NCBI RefSeq assembly: GCF_003012775.1
Contig: NZ_PXYG01000003.1
Location: 248,001-312,000, forward strand
DNA length: 64,000 bases
Direction of reading: 5' to 3'
From: Zobellella endophytica
GTDB lineage: Bacteria; Pseudomonadota; Gammaproteobacteria; Enterobacterales; Aeromonadaceae
In this document: positions 38,023 to 51,079 of the stretch, in pieces
Numbering within the stretch: the stretch's first letter is position 1
Layout: each line of letters opens with the position of its first letter
Program-made: the position numbers and the translations under genes
The notes under the pieces: generated by a model
Database searches by the model: none
Told to the model about the DNA's origin: nothing
What the model saw: only the letters and a program-made list of their open reading frames with translations

Positions 38023-38966
38023 CCATCAAATTGGGAATCGTGATGGACCCCATCCAGTCCATCAACATCAAGAAAGATACCAGCTTCGCCATGCTGCTGG
38101 AGGCCCAGCGCCGGGGCTACGAGCTGTGGTACATGGAAATGAGCGATCTCAGCCTGCTCGGGGGCGAAGCCTTCGGCCAGATGGCCCGGCTTTCGGTCAA
38201 GGAAGACGCCAACGGCTGGTTCACCCTGGCCGAGTCCGAACGTCGCCCGCTGAGCAGCCTCGACGTGATACTGATGCGCAAGGATCCGCCCTTCGACACC
38301 GAATATATCTATGCTACCTACCTGCTGGAGCGGGCCGAGGAAGAAGGTACCCTGATCGTCAACAAGCCCCAGAGCCTGCGTGACGCCAACGAGAAGCTCT
38401 ACACCGCCTGGTTTGCCGAGCACACCCCGACTACCCTGGTCAGCCGCAAGGCCAGTGATATCCGCGCTTTCCATGCCGAGCACAAAGACATCATCATGAA
38501 ACCGCTCGACGGCATGGGCGGCGCCTCCATCTTCCGGGTGAAGGAAGACGATCCCAACCTGGGGGTCATTATCGAAACCCTGACCGAACACGGCAGCCGC
38601 TATTGCATGGTGCAAACCTATCTGCCGGCCATCAAGGACGGCGACAAGCGGGTGCTGGTGGTGGATGGCGAACCGGTGCCCTATTGCCTGGCGCGCATAC
38701 CCCAGGGCGGCGAAACCCGTGGCAACCTGGCCGCCGGCGGCCGGGGCGAGGCGCGTCCCCTGAGCGACAGCGACCGGCGCATCGCCACGGCCCTGGGCCC
38801 GGTGCTCAAGGCCAAGGGGCTGATCTTCGTCGGGCTCGATATCATCGGTGATAAACTCACCGAGGTGAACGTCACCAGTCCGACCTGTGTGCGCGAAATC
38901 GAGGCCGCCTTTCCGGTGAATATTGCCGGCATGCTGATGGATGCCATCGAAAAGCGGCTATCCTGA
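38019..38966 (+). CDS. gshB: Glutathione synthetase
   Basis: GshB (315 aa) ligates gamma-glutamylcysteine and glycine with ATP. The ATP-grasp fold shows [21 protein letters not shown] (N-terminal domain core), [18 protein letters not shown] (ATP lid), [15 protein letters not shown] (glycine-rich loop) and [14 protein letters not shown] (metal/ATP site). Each is cited by its core. Length equals E. coli (316). It overlaps rsmE by 4 bp and is followed by yqgE and ruvX, the conserved cluster. Confidence 0.97.
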   Translation: MTIKLGIVMDPIQSINIKKDTSFAMLLEAQRRGYELWYMEMSDLSLLGGEAFGQMARLSVKEDANGWFTLAESERRPLSSLDVILMRKDPPFDTEYIYATYLLERAEEEGTLIVNKPQSLRDANEKLYTAWFAEHTPTTLVSRKASDIRAFHAEHKDIIMKPLDGMGGASIFRVKEDDPNLGVIIETLTEHGSRYCMVQTYLPAIKDGDKRVLVVDGEPVPYCLARIPQGGETRGNLAAGGRGEARPLSDSDRRIATALGPVLKAKGLIFVGLDIIGDKLTEVNVTSPTCVREIEAAFPVNIAGMLMDAIEKRLS

Positions 38967-39037
38967 CACTAAGGCATCGTTAATGCGTGCGGCCGGCCTG
39001 TTCCGGCCGCCTTGCTCAACACCAACACAGAGACGCC

Positions 39038-39592
39038 ATGGACTCACTGCAACATCATTTTCTTATCGCCATGCCCAGCCTCAAGGATCCCTTCTTTGCC
39101 GGCTCCGTCACCTATATCTGCGAACACAACGACGACGGCGCCATGGGGCTGGTGATCAATATTCCCATCGATATGAAAGTGCATGAGCTGCTGCACCAGC
39201 TCGAGCTGGAGCCGGAAGACAGCCCGGAGCTCGACCGGCCGGTGCTGCAGGGAGGCCCGGTTGCCGCCGACAGGGGCTTCGTTCTGCACAGCCCGGTGGA
39301 AGGCTTCAACTCCAGCCAGCAACTGGCGGACGACCTGATGATCACCACCTCCCGCGACGTGCTGGAAGTGCTGGGTACCGAGCAGGCGCCGGACAAATAC
39401 CTGGTAGCCCTGGGCTACGCCGGCTGGACCCCAGGTCAACTGGAGCAGGAACTGGTGGAAAACAGCTGGCTGACCATTCCCGCCGACGCGGACTTGATCT
39501 TCGACACCCCCCTCGCCCAGCGCTGGCACCAGGCCATCGGCCGGCTGGGGGTAGATTCGCACCAGCTCTCCTCCCAGGTAGGCCACGCATGA
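39038..39592 (+). CDS. yqgE: UPF0301/AlgH family protein YqgE
   Basis: A 184-residue member of the UPF0301 (AlgH) family; N-terminus [20 protein letters not shown] and later [10 protein letters not shown] and QGGPV are family hallmarks. The biochemical function is unresolved; Pseudomonas AlgH was linked genetically to alginate regulation. I chose the ATG aligning with the family start, with AGAG upstream. It ends in an ATGA overlap with ruvX, so the two are co-translated. Confidence 0.95.
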   Translation: MDSLQHHFLIAMPSLKDPFFAGSVTYICEHNDDGAMGLVINIPIDMKVHELLHQLELEPEDSPELDRPVLQGGPVAADRGFVLHSPVEGFNSSQQLADDLMITTSRDVLEVLGTEQAPDKYLVALGYAGWTPGQLEQELVENSWLTIPADADLIFDTPLAQRWHQAIGRLGVDSHQLSSQVGHA

Positions 39593-40005
39593 GCCGGACC
39601 CTGCTCGGTTTCGACTATGGGCTGAAGAGCATCGGCGTGGCGGTGGGCCAGGAGATCACTGGCTCGGCCCGCCCCCTGATGGCGCTCAAGGCCAGCGATG
39701 GCGTGCCCAACTGGGAACAGGTGGAAAAGCTGCTGAAGGGATGGCAGCCGGCACTGCTGGTGGTGGGGCTGCCGCTCAATATGGACGGCACCGAGCAGGA
39801 CATCAGCCAGCGCGCGCGCAAATTCGCCAACCGGCTGCACGGCCGCTTCGGCCTGGCCGTCGAGCTGCAGGACGAACGGCTCACCACCACCGACGCCCGC
39901 GCCCGGTTGTTCGAGGCCGGCGGCTACAAGGCCCTGGGCAAAGACGCGGTGGACGCGGTCTCGGCCCAGCTGATCCTGGAATCCTGGATGGAAAGCCGGC
40001 TATAA
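39589..40005 (+). CDS. ruvX: Holliday-junction resolvase-like RNase YqgF/RuvX
   Basis: A 138-residue RNase H-fold protein implicated in 16S rRNA 5' maturation and earlier proposed as a resolvase. Conserved acidic motifs are [14 protein letters not shown] (D8), [11 protein letters not shown] (E/D) and [13 protein letters not shown] (D). Length matches E. coli (138). It overlaps yqgE by four bases. The TAA stop is the first part of an AAGCTGG repeat array. Confidence 0.96.
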   Translation: MSRTLLGFDYGLKSIGVAVGQEITGSARPLMALKASDGVPNWEQVEKLLKGWQPALLVVGLPLNMDGTEQDISQRARKFANRLHGRFGLAVELQDERLTTTDARARLFEAGGYKALGKDAVDAVSAQLILESWMESRL

Positions 40006-40031
40006 GCTGGAAGCTGGAAGCTGGAAGCTGG
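40004..40031 (+). repeat. Heptanucleotide tandem repeat (AAGCTGG)4 overlapping the ruvX stop
   Basis: Four perfect copies of AAGCTGG. The last two bases of the ruvX TAA form the first two bases of unit 1, exactly as in the bcp array at 27228. Confidence 0.95.
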
Positions 40032-40110
40032 CATCATCGATATACTATGATTCAGTCTGTCAATAACCATCCGCACCAGCAACAGGCCTCTCTTTCCCGG
40101 TTACGGGTAC

Positions 40111-40136
40111 AAAAAAACCCGCCGAAGCGGGTTTTT
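40111..40136. terminator. Bidirectional terminator between ruvX and the cold-shock gene
   Basis: AACCCGC-CGAA-GCGGGTT stem with A7 on the left and T5 on the right, serving the convergent ruvX and csp transcripts. Confidence 0.9.
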
Positions 40137-40161
40137 GCAGAACTCCAGTATCCTTAGAGGA

Positions 40162-40365
40162 TTAGAGTACCTGGATTTGTGATGCCTGCGGGCCCTTGGC
40201 ACCCTGAGACGGGGTGTAGGATACCTGCTGACCTTCGGCCAGGGTCTTGAAACCACTGCCGACGATTTCGGAGAAATGGGCAAACAAATCCTTGCTGCCG
40301 TCAGCGGGAGTAATAAAACCAAAACCTTTTGCTTCGTTGAACCATTTTACGGTGCCGTTAGCCAT
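40162..40365 (-). CDS. CspA-family cold-shock protein
   Basis: A 67-residue single cold-shock domain that binds single-stranded nucleic acid. RNP1 (KGFGFI, 13-18) and RNP2 (LFAHF, 27-31) are intact. AAGG lies about 9 nt before the ATG. The ~210-bp AT-rich region upstream could be the long structured leader typical of cold-inducible csp genes, but I cannot assign which CspA-E paralogue this is. Confidence 0.95.
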   Translation of the reverse strand: MANGTVKWFNEAKGFGFITPADGSKDLFAHFSEIVGSGFKTLAEGQQVSYTPSQGAKGPQASQIQVL

Positions 40366-40574
40366 TTTTTCTTACCTTTATTTAGATGATGAGCCATGCT
40401 CGAAAACGCAACAAAAATCAAATAAGGGAAGCTTGGTGACTGATGAACCGTAAGGAACCAACAATATACAAAGGCCGCGCTAACTTGAGAATCTTGCTGA
40501 GGTGCACTCTACGGGAGTCGCCGGGTGGCGTCAAACACTATCGCCAATATTTTTGAATAAATTTTATACAACCG

Positions 40575-40602
40575 AAAAAAGGCGCCCGCAGGCGCCTTTT
40601 TC
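40575..40602 (-). terminator. Intrinsic terminator of carB
   Basis: AAGGCGCC-TGCG-GGCGCCTT hairpin read on the minus strand, flanked by T/A runs on both sides (bidirectional in principle), 27 bp past the carB stop. Confidence 0.9.
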
Positions 40603-40628
40603 CATTTCCGATGACGGGAACAACCGGC

Positions 40629-43856
<3,228 letters not shown>

Positions 43857-43875
43857 GACTCTTCCCTACTCCTAA

Positions 43876-45012
43876 TTACGCGCGGTACTGCTTAATCAAA
43901 TCGATAAAGTGGTCGAACAGGTCGGCGGCTTCGTGCGGACCCGGGCTCGCTTCGGGGTGGCCCTGGAAGCTGAAGGCCGGCTTGTCGGTACGATGAATCC
44001 CCTGCAGGGAGCCGTCGAACAGCGACTTGTGGGTCACCCGCACATTGGCCGGCAGGGTGGCTTCGTCTACCGCAAAGCCGTGATTCTGACTGGTGATCAT
44101 CACCACGCCCTTGTCCAGATCCTTGACCGGGTGGTTGGCGCCGTGGTGGCCGAACTTCATCTTGACGGTGTTGGCACCGCTGGCCAGGCCAAGCAGCTGA
44201 TGGCCGAGGCAGATGCCGAACACCGGCGTGTCGGTCTCGAGGAAGCTTTGGATGGCGCTGATGGCATAGTCGCAGGGCTCGGGATCGCCGGGGCCGTTGG
44301 ACAGGAAAATACCGTCCGGCTTCATCGCCAGCACCTCGACGGCCGGGGTCTGGGCCGGTACCACGGTCAGGCGGCAGCCGCGGTCGACCAGCATGCGCAG
44401 TATGTTGCGCTTGACGCCGTAGTCGTAGGCCACCACATGGTAGGGCAACTCACTTTCGGCGGGCTTGCTGTGGCCCTGGCCCAGGGTCCAACTGCCCTCA
44501 CGCCAAGGGTAGGCTTCGCGGGTGGTTACTTCCTTGGCCAGATCCATGCCTTTCAGGCCGGGGAAGGCACGGGCTTCGGCCAGGGCCTTGGCTTCATCCA
44601 GATCCTTGCCGGCCAGGATGCAACCGGCCTGGGCGCCCTTCTCGCGCAGGATGCGGGTCAGCTTGCGGGTATCGATATCGGCAATACCCACTATGTTATG
44701 GGCTTTGAGGTAATCGGACAGCGAGCGCTGGTTGCGGAAGTTAGAGGCGATGATCGGGAGATCGCGGATGATCAGGCCCTGGGCATGGACTTGATCGGAC
44801 TCTTCGTCTTCAGCATTAGTGCCGGTATTGCCTATATGAGGATAAGTAAGCGTAACGATCTGGCGGGAATAGGACGGGTCGGTGAGGATTTCCTGGTATC
44901 CCGTCATCGACGTATTGAATACCACTTCACCTACGGAACAACCGTCGGCACCGATGGCTGTACCGCGGAAGACCGAACCGTCTTCCAATACGAGCAGCGC
45001 TGAGTGAGTCAA
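43876..45012 (-). CDS. carA: Carbamoyl-phosphate synthase small (glutaminase) subunit
   Basis: CarA (378 aa) hydrolyses glutamine and channels ammonia to CarB. The class I amidotransferase nucleophile C268 is in [13 protein letters not shown] and the His-Glu pair in [14 protein letters not shown] chose the TTG start (product begins [13 protein letters not shown]): GGAGG lies 5 nt upstream and the N-terminus aligns with E. coli CarA, also known to start at TTG. The longer frame from an upstream TTG overlaps the ribosome site itself. Confidence 0.97.
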   Translation of the reverse strand: MTHSALLVLEDGSVFRGTAIGADGCSVGEVVFNTSMTGYQEILTDPSYSRQIVTLTYPHIGNTGTNAEDEESDQVHAQGLIIRDLPIIASNFRNQRSLSDYLKAHNIVGIADIDTRKLTRILREKGAQAGCILAGKDLDEAKALAEARAFPGLKGMDLAKEVTTREAYPWREGSWTLGQGHSKPAESELPYHVVAYDYGVKRNILRMLVDRGCRLTVVPAQTPAVEVLAMKPDGIFLSNGPGDPEPCDYAISAIQSFLETDTPVFGICLGHQLLGLASGANTVKMKFGHHGANHPVKDLDKGVVMITSQNHGFAVDEATLPANVRVTHKSLFDGSLQGIHRTDKPAFSFQGHPEASPGPHEAADLFDHFIDLIKQYRA

Positions 45013-45428
45013 GACAACCTCCAAGTTAATTCTTATAAATCAACAATTTACCTGGCTGTCCCGAGCTGCAGACAAAAAAATTTTACTGCATCTCGGCTAA
45101 TACTGGGCAAATTCTGCGTATTTTATATAAAAGCGGCGTTTTCGACAAATTTTTTTGACGAAAACACGCCGACGCATGGAACACTTGGCCAGAAATGAAT
45201 TTAAAATCAAAAAAAATAGATAATTAATAAAAATTATTTTAGCAACCATATAAAAATAGGCATTGAATTGCTTTACTTGAAAATTATCATCCTATTTGCA
45301 AAAAACAAAAAATAAACGTTAAAAAACAATAATATAAAAATTAAACACAAGAAAAAACCATCCTGAAAAAGCGCTCGCAGGCCAGGCAGCTCATGTCCGA
45401 CCGGCCTGCACGGCTGCATAACGATGAA
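45013..45428. other. AT-rich intergenic/regulatory region upstream of carAB
   Basis: 416 bp without a recognisable gene, strikingly AT-rich compared with the surroundings, especially 45060-45360. It must hold the carAB promoter(s). One ARG-box-like sequence is listed separately. I see no clear terminator for dapB-side transcription and no riboswitch. Confidence 0.7.
45194..45211 (-). promoter_or_regulatory. Weak ARG-box-like site upstream of carA
   Basis: TGAAT-TTAA-AATCA differs by one base in the half-sites from the ArgR consensus TGAAT-N4-ATTCA. It is about 190 bp upstream of the carA start. AT-rich sequence makes chance matches likely. Confidence 0.3.
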
Positions 45429-46253
<825 letters not shown>

Positions 46254-46339
46254 TTATTGATACGATTGCCAAGAATAGACCCGAAGTTTGCCAGATAAGC
46301 GCCGGCTTGCAAATTCTCCGTTGCCCAAAGGATGGACAT

Positions 46340-46366
46340 AAAAAAACCGGCGGCTGCCGGTTTTTT
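46340..46366 (-). terminator. Intrinsic terminator of fklB
   Basis: ACCGGC-AGCC-GCCGGT stem on the minus strand followed by seven T residues, immediately after the stop codon. An opposite T run makes it potentially bidirectional. Confidence 0.85.
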
Positions 46367-46371
46367 CAGAC

Positions 46372-46983
46372 TCAGGCGATCTCGAGCAGTTCCACTTCGA
46401 ACACCAGGGTTGAGCAGGGCGGGATGGAACCGGCACCCTGTTCGCCGTAGGCCAGGTGATGGGGTACGTACAGCTTCCACTTGGAGCCGACCGGCATCAG
46501 TTGCAGGGCTTCCACCCATCCCTTGATCACGCCGTTGACCGGGAACTGGGCCGGCTCGCCACGCAGCACCGAGCTGTCGAACACGGAGCCATCGGTAAAG
46601 GTGCCGTGGTAGTGCACGCGCACAGTGTCGGTGGCGGCGGGCTTGGCGCCGTCCCCCTGGGCCAGGACTTCGTACTGCAGGCCGGATTCGGTTTGCTCGA
46701 CTTCGGCACGCTCGCCGTTGGCGGCGAAGAAGGCCGCTTCTTCTTCCCTGGCCTGGGAAGACTGGGCCGCCTGCTGCTCCTGCATACGCTGGGTGATCAC
46801 CTGAAAGGCACCGTTGATGTCTTCGCGGGACACGGCGAAGTCAACCCCGTTGAGGGCGTCGGCCAGGCCCTGCTGCACGGCAGATATCTCCAGCCCTTCA
46901 AATGATTGCTGGGCCAGTTGGTCACCGATTTGGCGGCCGATACCGTAGCTGGCCTGCTGCTCTACTGTCTCATATGACGACAT
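46372..46983 (-). CDS. fklB: FKBP-type peptidyl-prolyl isomerase
   Basis: A 203-residue FklB-type isomerase: an N-terminal helical dimerisation domain (YGIGRQIGDQLAQQ onward) and a C-terminal FKBP domain (~100-203) with VRVHYHGTFTDGSVFDSS and YGEQGAGSIPPCSTLVFEVELL. There is no signal peptide, so it is cytoplasmic, unlike periplasmic FkpA. I chose the ATG giving MSSYETVEQQ, with GAGGG about 7 nt upstream; length matches E. coli FklB (206). Confidence 0.95.
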   Translation of the reverse strand: MSSYETVEQQASYGIGRQIGDQLAQQSFEGLEISAVQQGLADALNGVDFAVSREDINGAFQVITQRMQEQQAAQSSQAREEEAAFFAANGERAEVEQTESGLQYEVLAQGDGAKPAATDTVRVHYHGTFTDGSVFDSSVLRGEPAQFPVNGVIKGWVEALQLMPVGSKWKLYVPHHLAYGEQGAGSIPPCSTLVFEVELLEIA

Positions 46984-47034
46984 GACATTCCCTCTGTTTG
47001 GGTACAAAAAAGTCATGCTAACAAAATAAGCCGG

Positions 47035-47955
47035 TCAGCTAAATGGCAAGGACGCGTGCCTGGCCAATAATGCAGCGCCGCGCACCCCCCCGGCCCCGCC
47101 GAATACCGGCGCGATCACCGGTGCCGCGCTGACTCCGGCCATCAGATATTCGGGCAGGCGCGTACCCAGTTCCCGATACAGCCAGGGATACTCGCTGAGT
47201 CCGCCCCCCAGCACCACCGCATCCGGATCGAGCTGGGTCATCATGGCCCCCACCCCCGCAGCCAGTATGTCCAGGTAAAGCGACATGCAGTGCCCCGCCT
47301 GCGCCTCCCCCTGCTGCCAGGCGGCGATCACCCCCTTGCCATCCCGCTCCTGTCCCCCGCAGTGCCGGTAAAGCCGGCTCAGGCCGGTGCCGGAGACATA
47401 GGTTTCCAGGCACCCCGGCAGGCCGCAGCCGCACTCATACAGGGGCAGCTCCGGATAGCGCCGAAGCAGGGACGCGTTGATGCCGCCATGGCCGAATTCG
47501 CCACAGCCGCCACGGCGGCTGTTGATCAGGCGGCCGTCATGGATCAAGCCCCCCCCCACCCCGGTGCCCAGGGTCAGCCCCAGGGCCAGGCCGGCGCCGG
47601 CAACTGCCCCCCGATGGTATTCCGACAGCAGAAAACAGTTGGCGTCATTGTCCGCACAAAGCGGCCGGTCCAACTGCGGCCGCAGATCGCCGAGCAGATC
47701 GCGGCCATCGATGGCCGGCACATTGGGGGCCAGGATCCGTCCCCGGACATCCAGAACGCCCGGGAAACCGAGCCCGACCGTCCCCGCTCCGCCCCAGCGG
47801 GCGTCCGCCTGCCGCACCAGCGTCAGCAGCAAGGTCAGAAAGGCGGGGTAATCCCGGGCCGGCGTCGGATGCAGGGAGCGTTCACGCTCATTGAACTCAT
47901 CGTCAAAAACGGCGAAAGCAATCTTGCTTCCGCCGATATCAAAACCGTAATACAT
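47035..47955 (-). CDS. nagK: N-acetylglucosamine kinase (ROK family)
   Basis: A 306-residue ROK sugar kinase. The start MYYGFDIGGSKIAFAVFD is near-identical in pattern to E. coli NagK. The catalytic Asp lies in DNDANCF (D104), the phosphate loop in LGTGVGGGL, and the ROK zinc site in EFGHGG (H156) with CGCGLPGC (C175, C177, C182). Likely role: phosphorylating GlcNAc recycled from peptidoglycan. Fructokinase activity is an alternative within the family. It starts 8 bp after the M48 gene. Confidence 0.9.
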   Translation of the reverse strand: MYYGFDIGGSKIAFAVFDDEFNERERSLHPTPARDYPAFLTLLLTLVRQADARWGGAGTVGLGFPGVLDVRGRILAPNVPAIDGRDLLGDLRPQLDRPLCADNDANCFLLSEYHRGAVAGAGLALGLTLGTGVGGGLIHDGRLINSRRGGCGEFGHGGINASLLRRYPELPLYECGCGLPGCLETYVSGTGLSRLYRHCGGQERDGKGVIAAWQQGEAQAGHCMSLYLDILAAGVGAMMTQLDPDAVVLGGGLSEYPWLYRELGTRLPEYLMAGVSAAPVIAPVFGGAGGVRGAALLARHASLPFS

Positions 47956-47963
47956 GGTTACCC

Positions 47964-48755
47964 TTAGCGACGACAGGTGGGCGTCTTGCCCTGGGTCCGA
48001 GCCTGTTGATAAAGGGCGCTGGCACTCGGCATGGCGGCATTCAGCTCCTGAATACGGGTGCCATGGGAGGGGTGGGTCGAGAGCAGTTCAGGCGGTTGCC
48101 GGCCGGACGCCGCCGCCGACATATTACGCCACAGATCGATGGACTGCTCCGGATTGAAGCCGGCCCGCGCCATCATTTCCAGGCCCAGCCGGTCCGCCTC
48201 GGCTTCCTGCTCGCGGCCATAAGGCAACAGATAACCGACCTGCACGCCCAGCCCCAGGGCCGCCATGGCCGGCTGACGCAGCCCCGATTGCCCCAGTGCC
48301 AGATCGGCGGCGCTCAGCCCCATGTTGGTCAGTTGGGTACGGGATACTCGCTCATTGCTGTGGCGCGCCAGTACGTGGGCGATTTCATGGCCGACCACCG
48401 CCGCCACCTGATCCTGATTTTTCGCCACCTTGAGCAGGCCGCTGTAAACCCCGACCTTGCCACCGGGCAGGGCGAAGGCATTGACCTGGGGCGAGTCGAA
48501 CACCACCACCTCCCACCGGCTCTGGCCGTAGCTGGCGGGCACTTCCGCCACCAGCTGGTTGGCGATGCACTGTACATAGGCCGTATCCGCCCTGCTGGTG
48601 CTAATTTTTTCCTGTTCCTTTATCTGGGTAAAGGAGCTTTCCCCTAGCTTTTGCATATCGGCTTCCGAAAACAGCAGTACCTGGCTGCGCCCGGTCGGCG
48701 ACTGACTGCAGGCAAACAAGAAACTACAGGCCAAGAGCACAAAAATGGAACGCAC
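47964..48755 (-). CDS. M48-family metalloprotease lipoprotein (LoiP/YcaL-like)
   Basis: A 263-residue lipoprotein: signal LLACSFLFAC with the lipobox cysteine at C16 (C10 is an alternative). The M48 zinc-protease motif HEIAH (H123, E124, H127) and the downstream glutamate in EQEAEADRLG are intact. Relatives (LoiP, YcaL, BepA) act on the periplasmic face of the outer membrane in envelope quality control. GTG start with GAGG 8 nt upstream. Likely in an operon with nagK. Confidence 0.92.
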   Translation of the reverse strand: MRSIFVLLACSFLFACSQSPTGRSQVLLFSEADMQKLGESSFTQIKEQEKISTSRADTAYVQCIANQLVAEVPASYGQSRWEVVVFDSPQVNAFALPGGKVGVYSGLLKVAKNQDQVAAVVGHEIAHVLARHSNERVSRTQLTNMGLSAADLALGQSGLRQPAMAALGLGVQVGYLLPYGREQEAEADRLGLEMMARAGFNPEQSIDLWRNMSAAASGRQPPELLSTHPSHGTRIQELNAAMPSASALYQQARTQGKTPTCRR

Positions 48756-48848
48756 AGCAATAACCTCATTGAAAGACCATGGACGTGTTCGTTCTTTCTA
48801 GCACAAAGCCGGGCCCGAAATCAGCCGGCCCGGACAAAATCCCTGGCG

Positions 48849-49109
48849 TCAGGACTCCGACCCCGGGCTGACCTGGCCGGCCTCCTCCAGGGTCCTGTCC
48901 GACAGCAGCCAGAGCGTGAACTTGTGCAGTTCCGGATGCTGGGCCAGCGCGACCAGAAAGGCACCACCCACCTCCCGGTAGCCCAGCTCGTAGTTTTTCA
49001 GGGTGGTCGGAGGCACCTGGAGCAGCTCAGCAAATTTGGGGCGGCTGAGTCCCATCGCCTCACGGATTTGTCGGATTTTTTTTCCGACCAGACTGGTGTC
49101 AGGATTCAT
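48849..49109 (-). CDS. XRE-family helix-turn-helix regulator
   Basis: An 86-residue protein with an XRE/Cro-type helix-turn-helix at about residues 21-43 (LSRPKFAELLQVPPTTLKNYE). The short C-terminal tail has no recognised domain. The start ATG gives MNPDTSLVGKKIRQIRE, with GGAG about 10 nt upstream. No toxin gene pairs with it, so it is an orphan regulator of unknown targets. Confidence 0.85.
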   Translation of the reverse strand: MNPDTSLVGKKIRQIREAMGLSRPKFAELLQVPPTTLKNYELGYREVGGAFLVALAQHPELHKFTLWLLSDRTLEEAGQVSPGSES

Positions 49110-49516
49110 AACCTTGCTACTCCTATCGAGGGTTCCGATAACAACTGGCATGACCTTGTCTATCAGTTTAACACCAGTAGAGAGACTCGTTATGAACTGG
49201 TCAAATTTTGACAAAAATAAATAAAAAACACCTAAGGAAAGACTCTTATGAAACTTTAACGTCGTGTTAAAATGCATCCCCGAAATGCAAAAGCTGCGAC
49301 AATTCTAGCCCATCCCCCCAGGCCACTGCTTGTCGCTACCCGTAAAAACGGCTAATCTTGGTGTCGTGCGGGTACACTGAACGGGATACTGGAGTCCAAC
49401 TGGACAGTCCCTGAACAACTAAAATATTAAGGACTTCCCGCACTGCACCGGCAGAAAGACGCCGGTGGTACATTTATTTCGGCACCGCCGAGTTCTCATA
49501 AAATGAGGAAGACAAA
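49110..49516. other. Intergenic region with ompA promoter and leader
   Basis: 407 bp with no gene recognised. The 200 bp before ompA includes two hairpins, GTCCA-AC-TGGAC near 49394-49405 and CACCGGC...GCCGGTG at 49446-49469, consistent with a structured leader as in other ompA mRNAs. Promoter hexamers are not clear enough to call. Confidence 0.6.
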
Positions 49517-50473
49517 ATGAAAAAGACAGTGGCTCCTTCTCTGATTGCAATCGCGCTGGCTACCGCCGGTGTTTCCGCCGGTGTTCAGGCCAACGACTGG
49601 TACCTGGGCGGCGGTGTTGGTGTATCCAACTTCGAAGACATCAACGACACCCTGCCGGCCGTAAAAGAAAACCCGCTTTCCGTTAATGCCTTCACCGGTT
49701 ACAACTTCAACGAAAACTTCGGTGCCGAGTTCGGTTACACCCTGTTTGACGGCGGCGCCACCCGTGCTCACGCCCTGAACCTGTCCGCCATCGGCCGCCT
49801 GCCGCTGAACGAACAGTTTTCCGTGTTCGGTGAAGCCGGTGCCCTGGGCTGGAAAGCCATGCGCGGCGTTAACGACGAAGGCCTTTCTCCGATGGCCGGC
49901 CTGGGTCTGACCTACCGCGCCTCCGACCTGGTCGACGTACAGGCCCGCTACCGCCGTATCGAAGATCTGGGCGACCTGTCCAACAACGGTTATGAAAGCG
50001 ACGTAAACAACTTCATGCTGGAACTGGTGCTGCACCCGAACCGTGGTGGCGCCGCCCCCGCTCCGGTGGCACCGGTAGCTCCCCAGCCTGAGCCCGAAGT
50101 GACCTACGAAACCCGTACCGTGACCGCCGACGGCTCCATCTACTTCGCCTTCGACAAGTCCGATCTGTCCGCCGAGTCCCGCGCCACCCTGGATGAAGTT
50201 GCCCGCTTCGCCCAGGAAAACCCGGACTATCAGGTTGAACTGGCCGGTTATGCCGACCGCCTGGGCAGCGCCGAGTACAACCGTCGCCTGTCCGAGCGTC
50301 GCGCCATGGCCGCCAAGGACTACCTGGTTCAGCGTGGCGTCGCCGCCCAGAACATCCAGACTGCCTGGTACGGCAGCGAACTGGCTGAAGGCGTGACCGA
50401 AGCCGAGCGTCAGCGCGATCGTCGCGTGGATGCCAAGGCCCAGGCCACCATCCAGGTCGAAATCATCGAATAA
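49517..50473 (+). CDS. ompA: OmpA-family outer membrane porin
   Basis: A 318-residue OmpA: signal peptide cleaved after VQA (residue 25), an eight-strand beta-barrel (~26-180, opening NDWYLGGGVGV), a proline-rich linker (APAPVAPVAPQPEPEV) and a C-terminal OmpA/MotB peptidoglycan-binding domain (IYFAFDKSDLS, then ELAGYADRLGSAEYNRRLS). GAGGA lies before the ATG. Codon use shifts toward GGT/GTT/CGT and away from the local GC-rich third positions, a mark of high expression. Strong terminator follows. Confidence 0.95.
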   Translation: MKKTVAPSLIAIALATAGVSAGVQANDWYLGGGVGVSNFEDINDTLPAVKENPLSVNAFTGYNFNENFGAEFGYTLFDGGATRAHALNLSAIGRLPLNEQFSVFGEAGALGWKAMRGVNDEGLSPMAGLGLTYRASDLVDVQARYRRIEDLGDLSNNGYESDVNNFMLELVLHPNRGGAAPAPVAPVAPQPEPEVTYETRTVTADGSIYFAFDKSDLSAESRATLDEVARFAQENPDYQVELAGYADRLGSAEYNRRLSERRAMAAKDYLVQRGVAAQNIQTAWYGSELAEGVTEAERQRDRRVDAKAQATIQVEIIE

Positions 50474-50496
50474 GACCGCTTTTCGACTGTATCCCA

Positions 50497-50525
50497 AACG
50501 GCTCTGCGGAGCCGTTTTTTCTTTT
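50497..50525 (+). terminator. Intrinsic terminator of ompA
   Basis: AACGGCTC-TGCG-GAGCCGTT stem followed by TTTTCTTTTT. Confidence 0.95.
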
Positions 50526-50579
50526 TCGCATCCCGCCGGGACCATGGCATACTGTTTTCCTTTTAACTCCGGACCCCTG

Positions 50580-51041
50580 ATGCCTTGCTATTGCCATAGC
50601 CAGCAACCCTTTGCCCAATGCTGTGAACCCTACCTGCAGGGACGGCTCCCCGCTCCCACGCCCCTGGCGCTGATGCGCTCCCGCTATAGCGCCTACCGGC
50701 TGGGCCTGGGGGATTACCTGGTGCAAAGCTGGCATCCGGATACCCTGGGCGAACTGGATGCCGCCACCCTGGCCCGCTCCGGCCTGGAGACCGACTGGCT
50801 GGGGCTGACCATCGTCTTTGCCCGGGGCACAGCAGCCGACAAGGAAGGCGAGGTGGAGTTCAAGGTCCGCTACAAAGAAGACGGGCGGGTGGTACTGCTG
50901 CACGAACGCTCCCGCTTCGTTCGCCATGAAGGCCCTTGGGTGTACCATTCAGGCCAGTTCAACCCGCCCAAGAGCGGGGCCAACCAACCCTGCCCCTGCG
51001 ACAGCGGCAAAAAATACAAACAGTGCTGCGCCAGGCGCTGA
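50580..51041 (+). CDS. ychJ: SEC-C motif protein YchJ
   Basis: A 153-residue protein with paired SEC-C zinc-binding motifs: N-terminal CYCHSQQPFAQCC and C-terminal CPCDSGKKYKQCC, flanking a conserved middle domain (RYSAYRLGLGDYLVQSWHP). The function is unknown; homologues are called UPF0225. I chose the ATG giving MPCYCHSQQ because it matches the family start and length (E. coli 152). It precedes purU, and E. coli also has ychJ beside purU. Confidence 0.94.
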   Translation: MPCYCHSQQPFAQCCEPYLQGRLPAPTPLALMRSRYSAYRLGLGDYLVQSWHPDTLGELDAATLARSGLETDWLGLTIVFARGTAADKEGEVEFKVRYKEDGRVVLLHERSRFVRHEGPWVYHSGQFNPPKSGANQPCPCDSGKKYKQCCARR

Positions 51042-51079
51042 CTCGACCGATTCCAATCAACTCAGACAGATCACCCATA

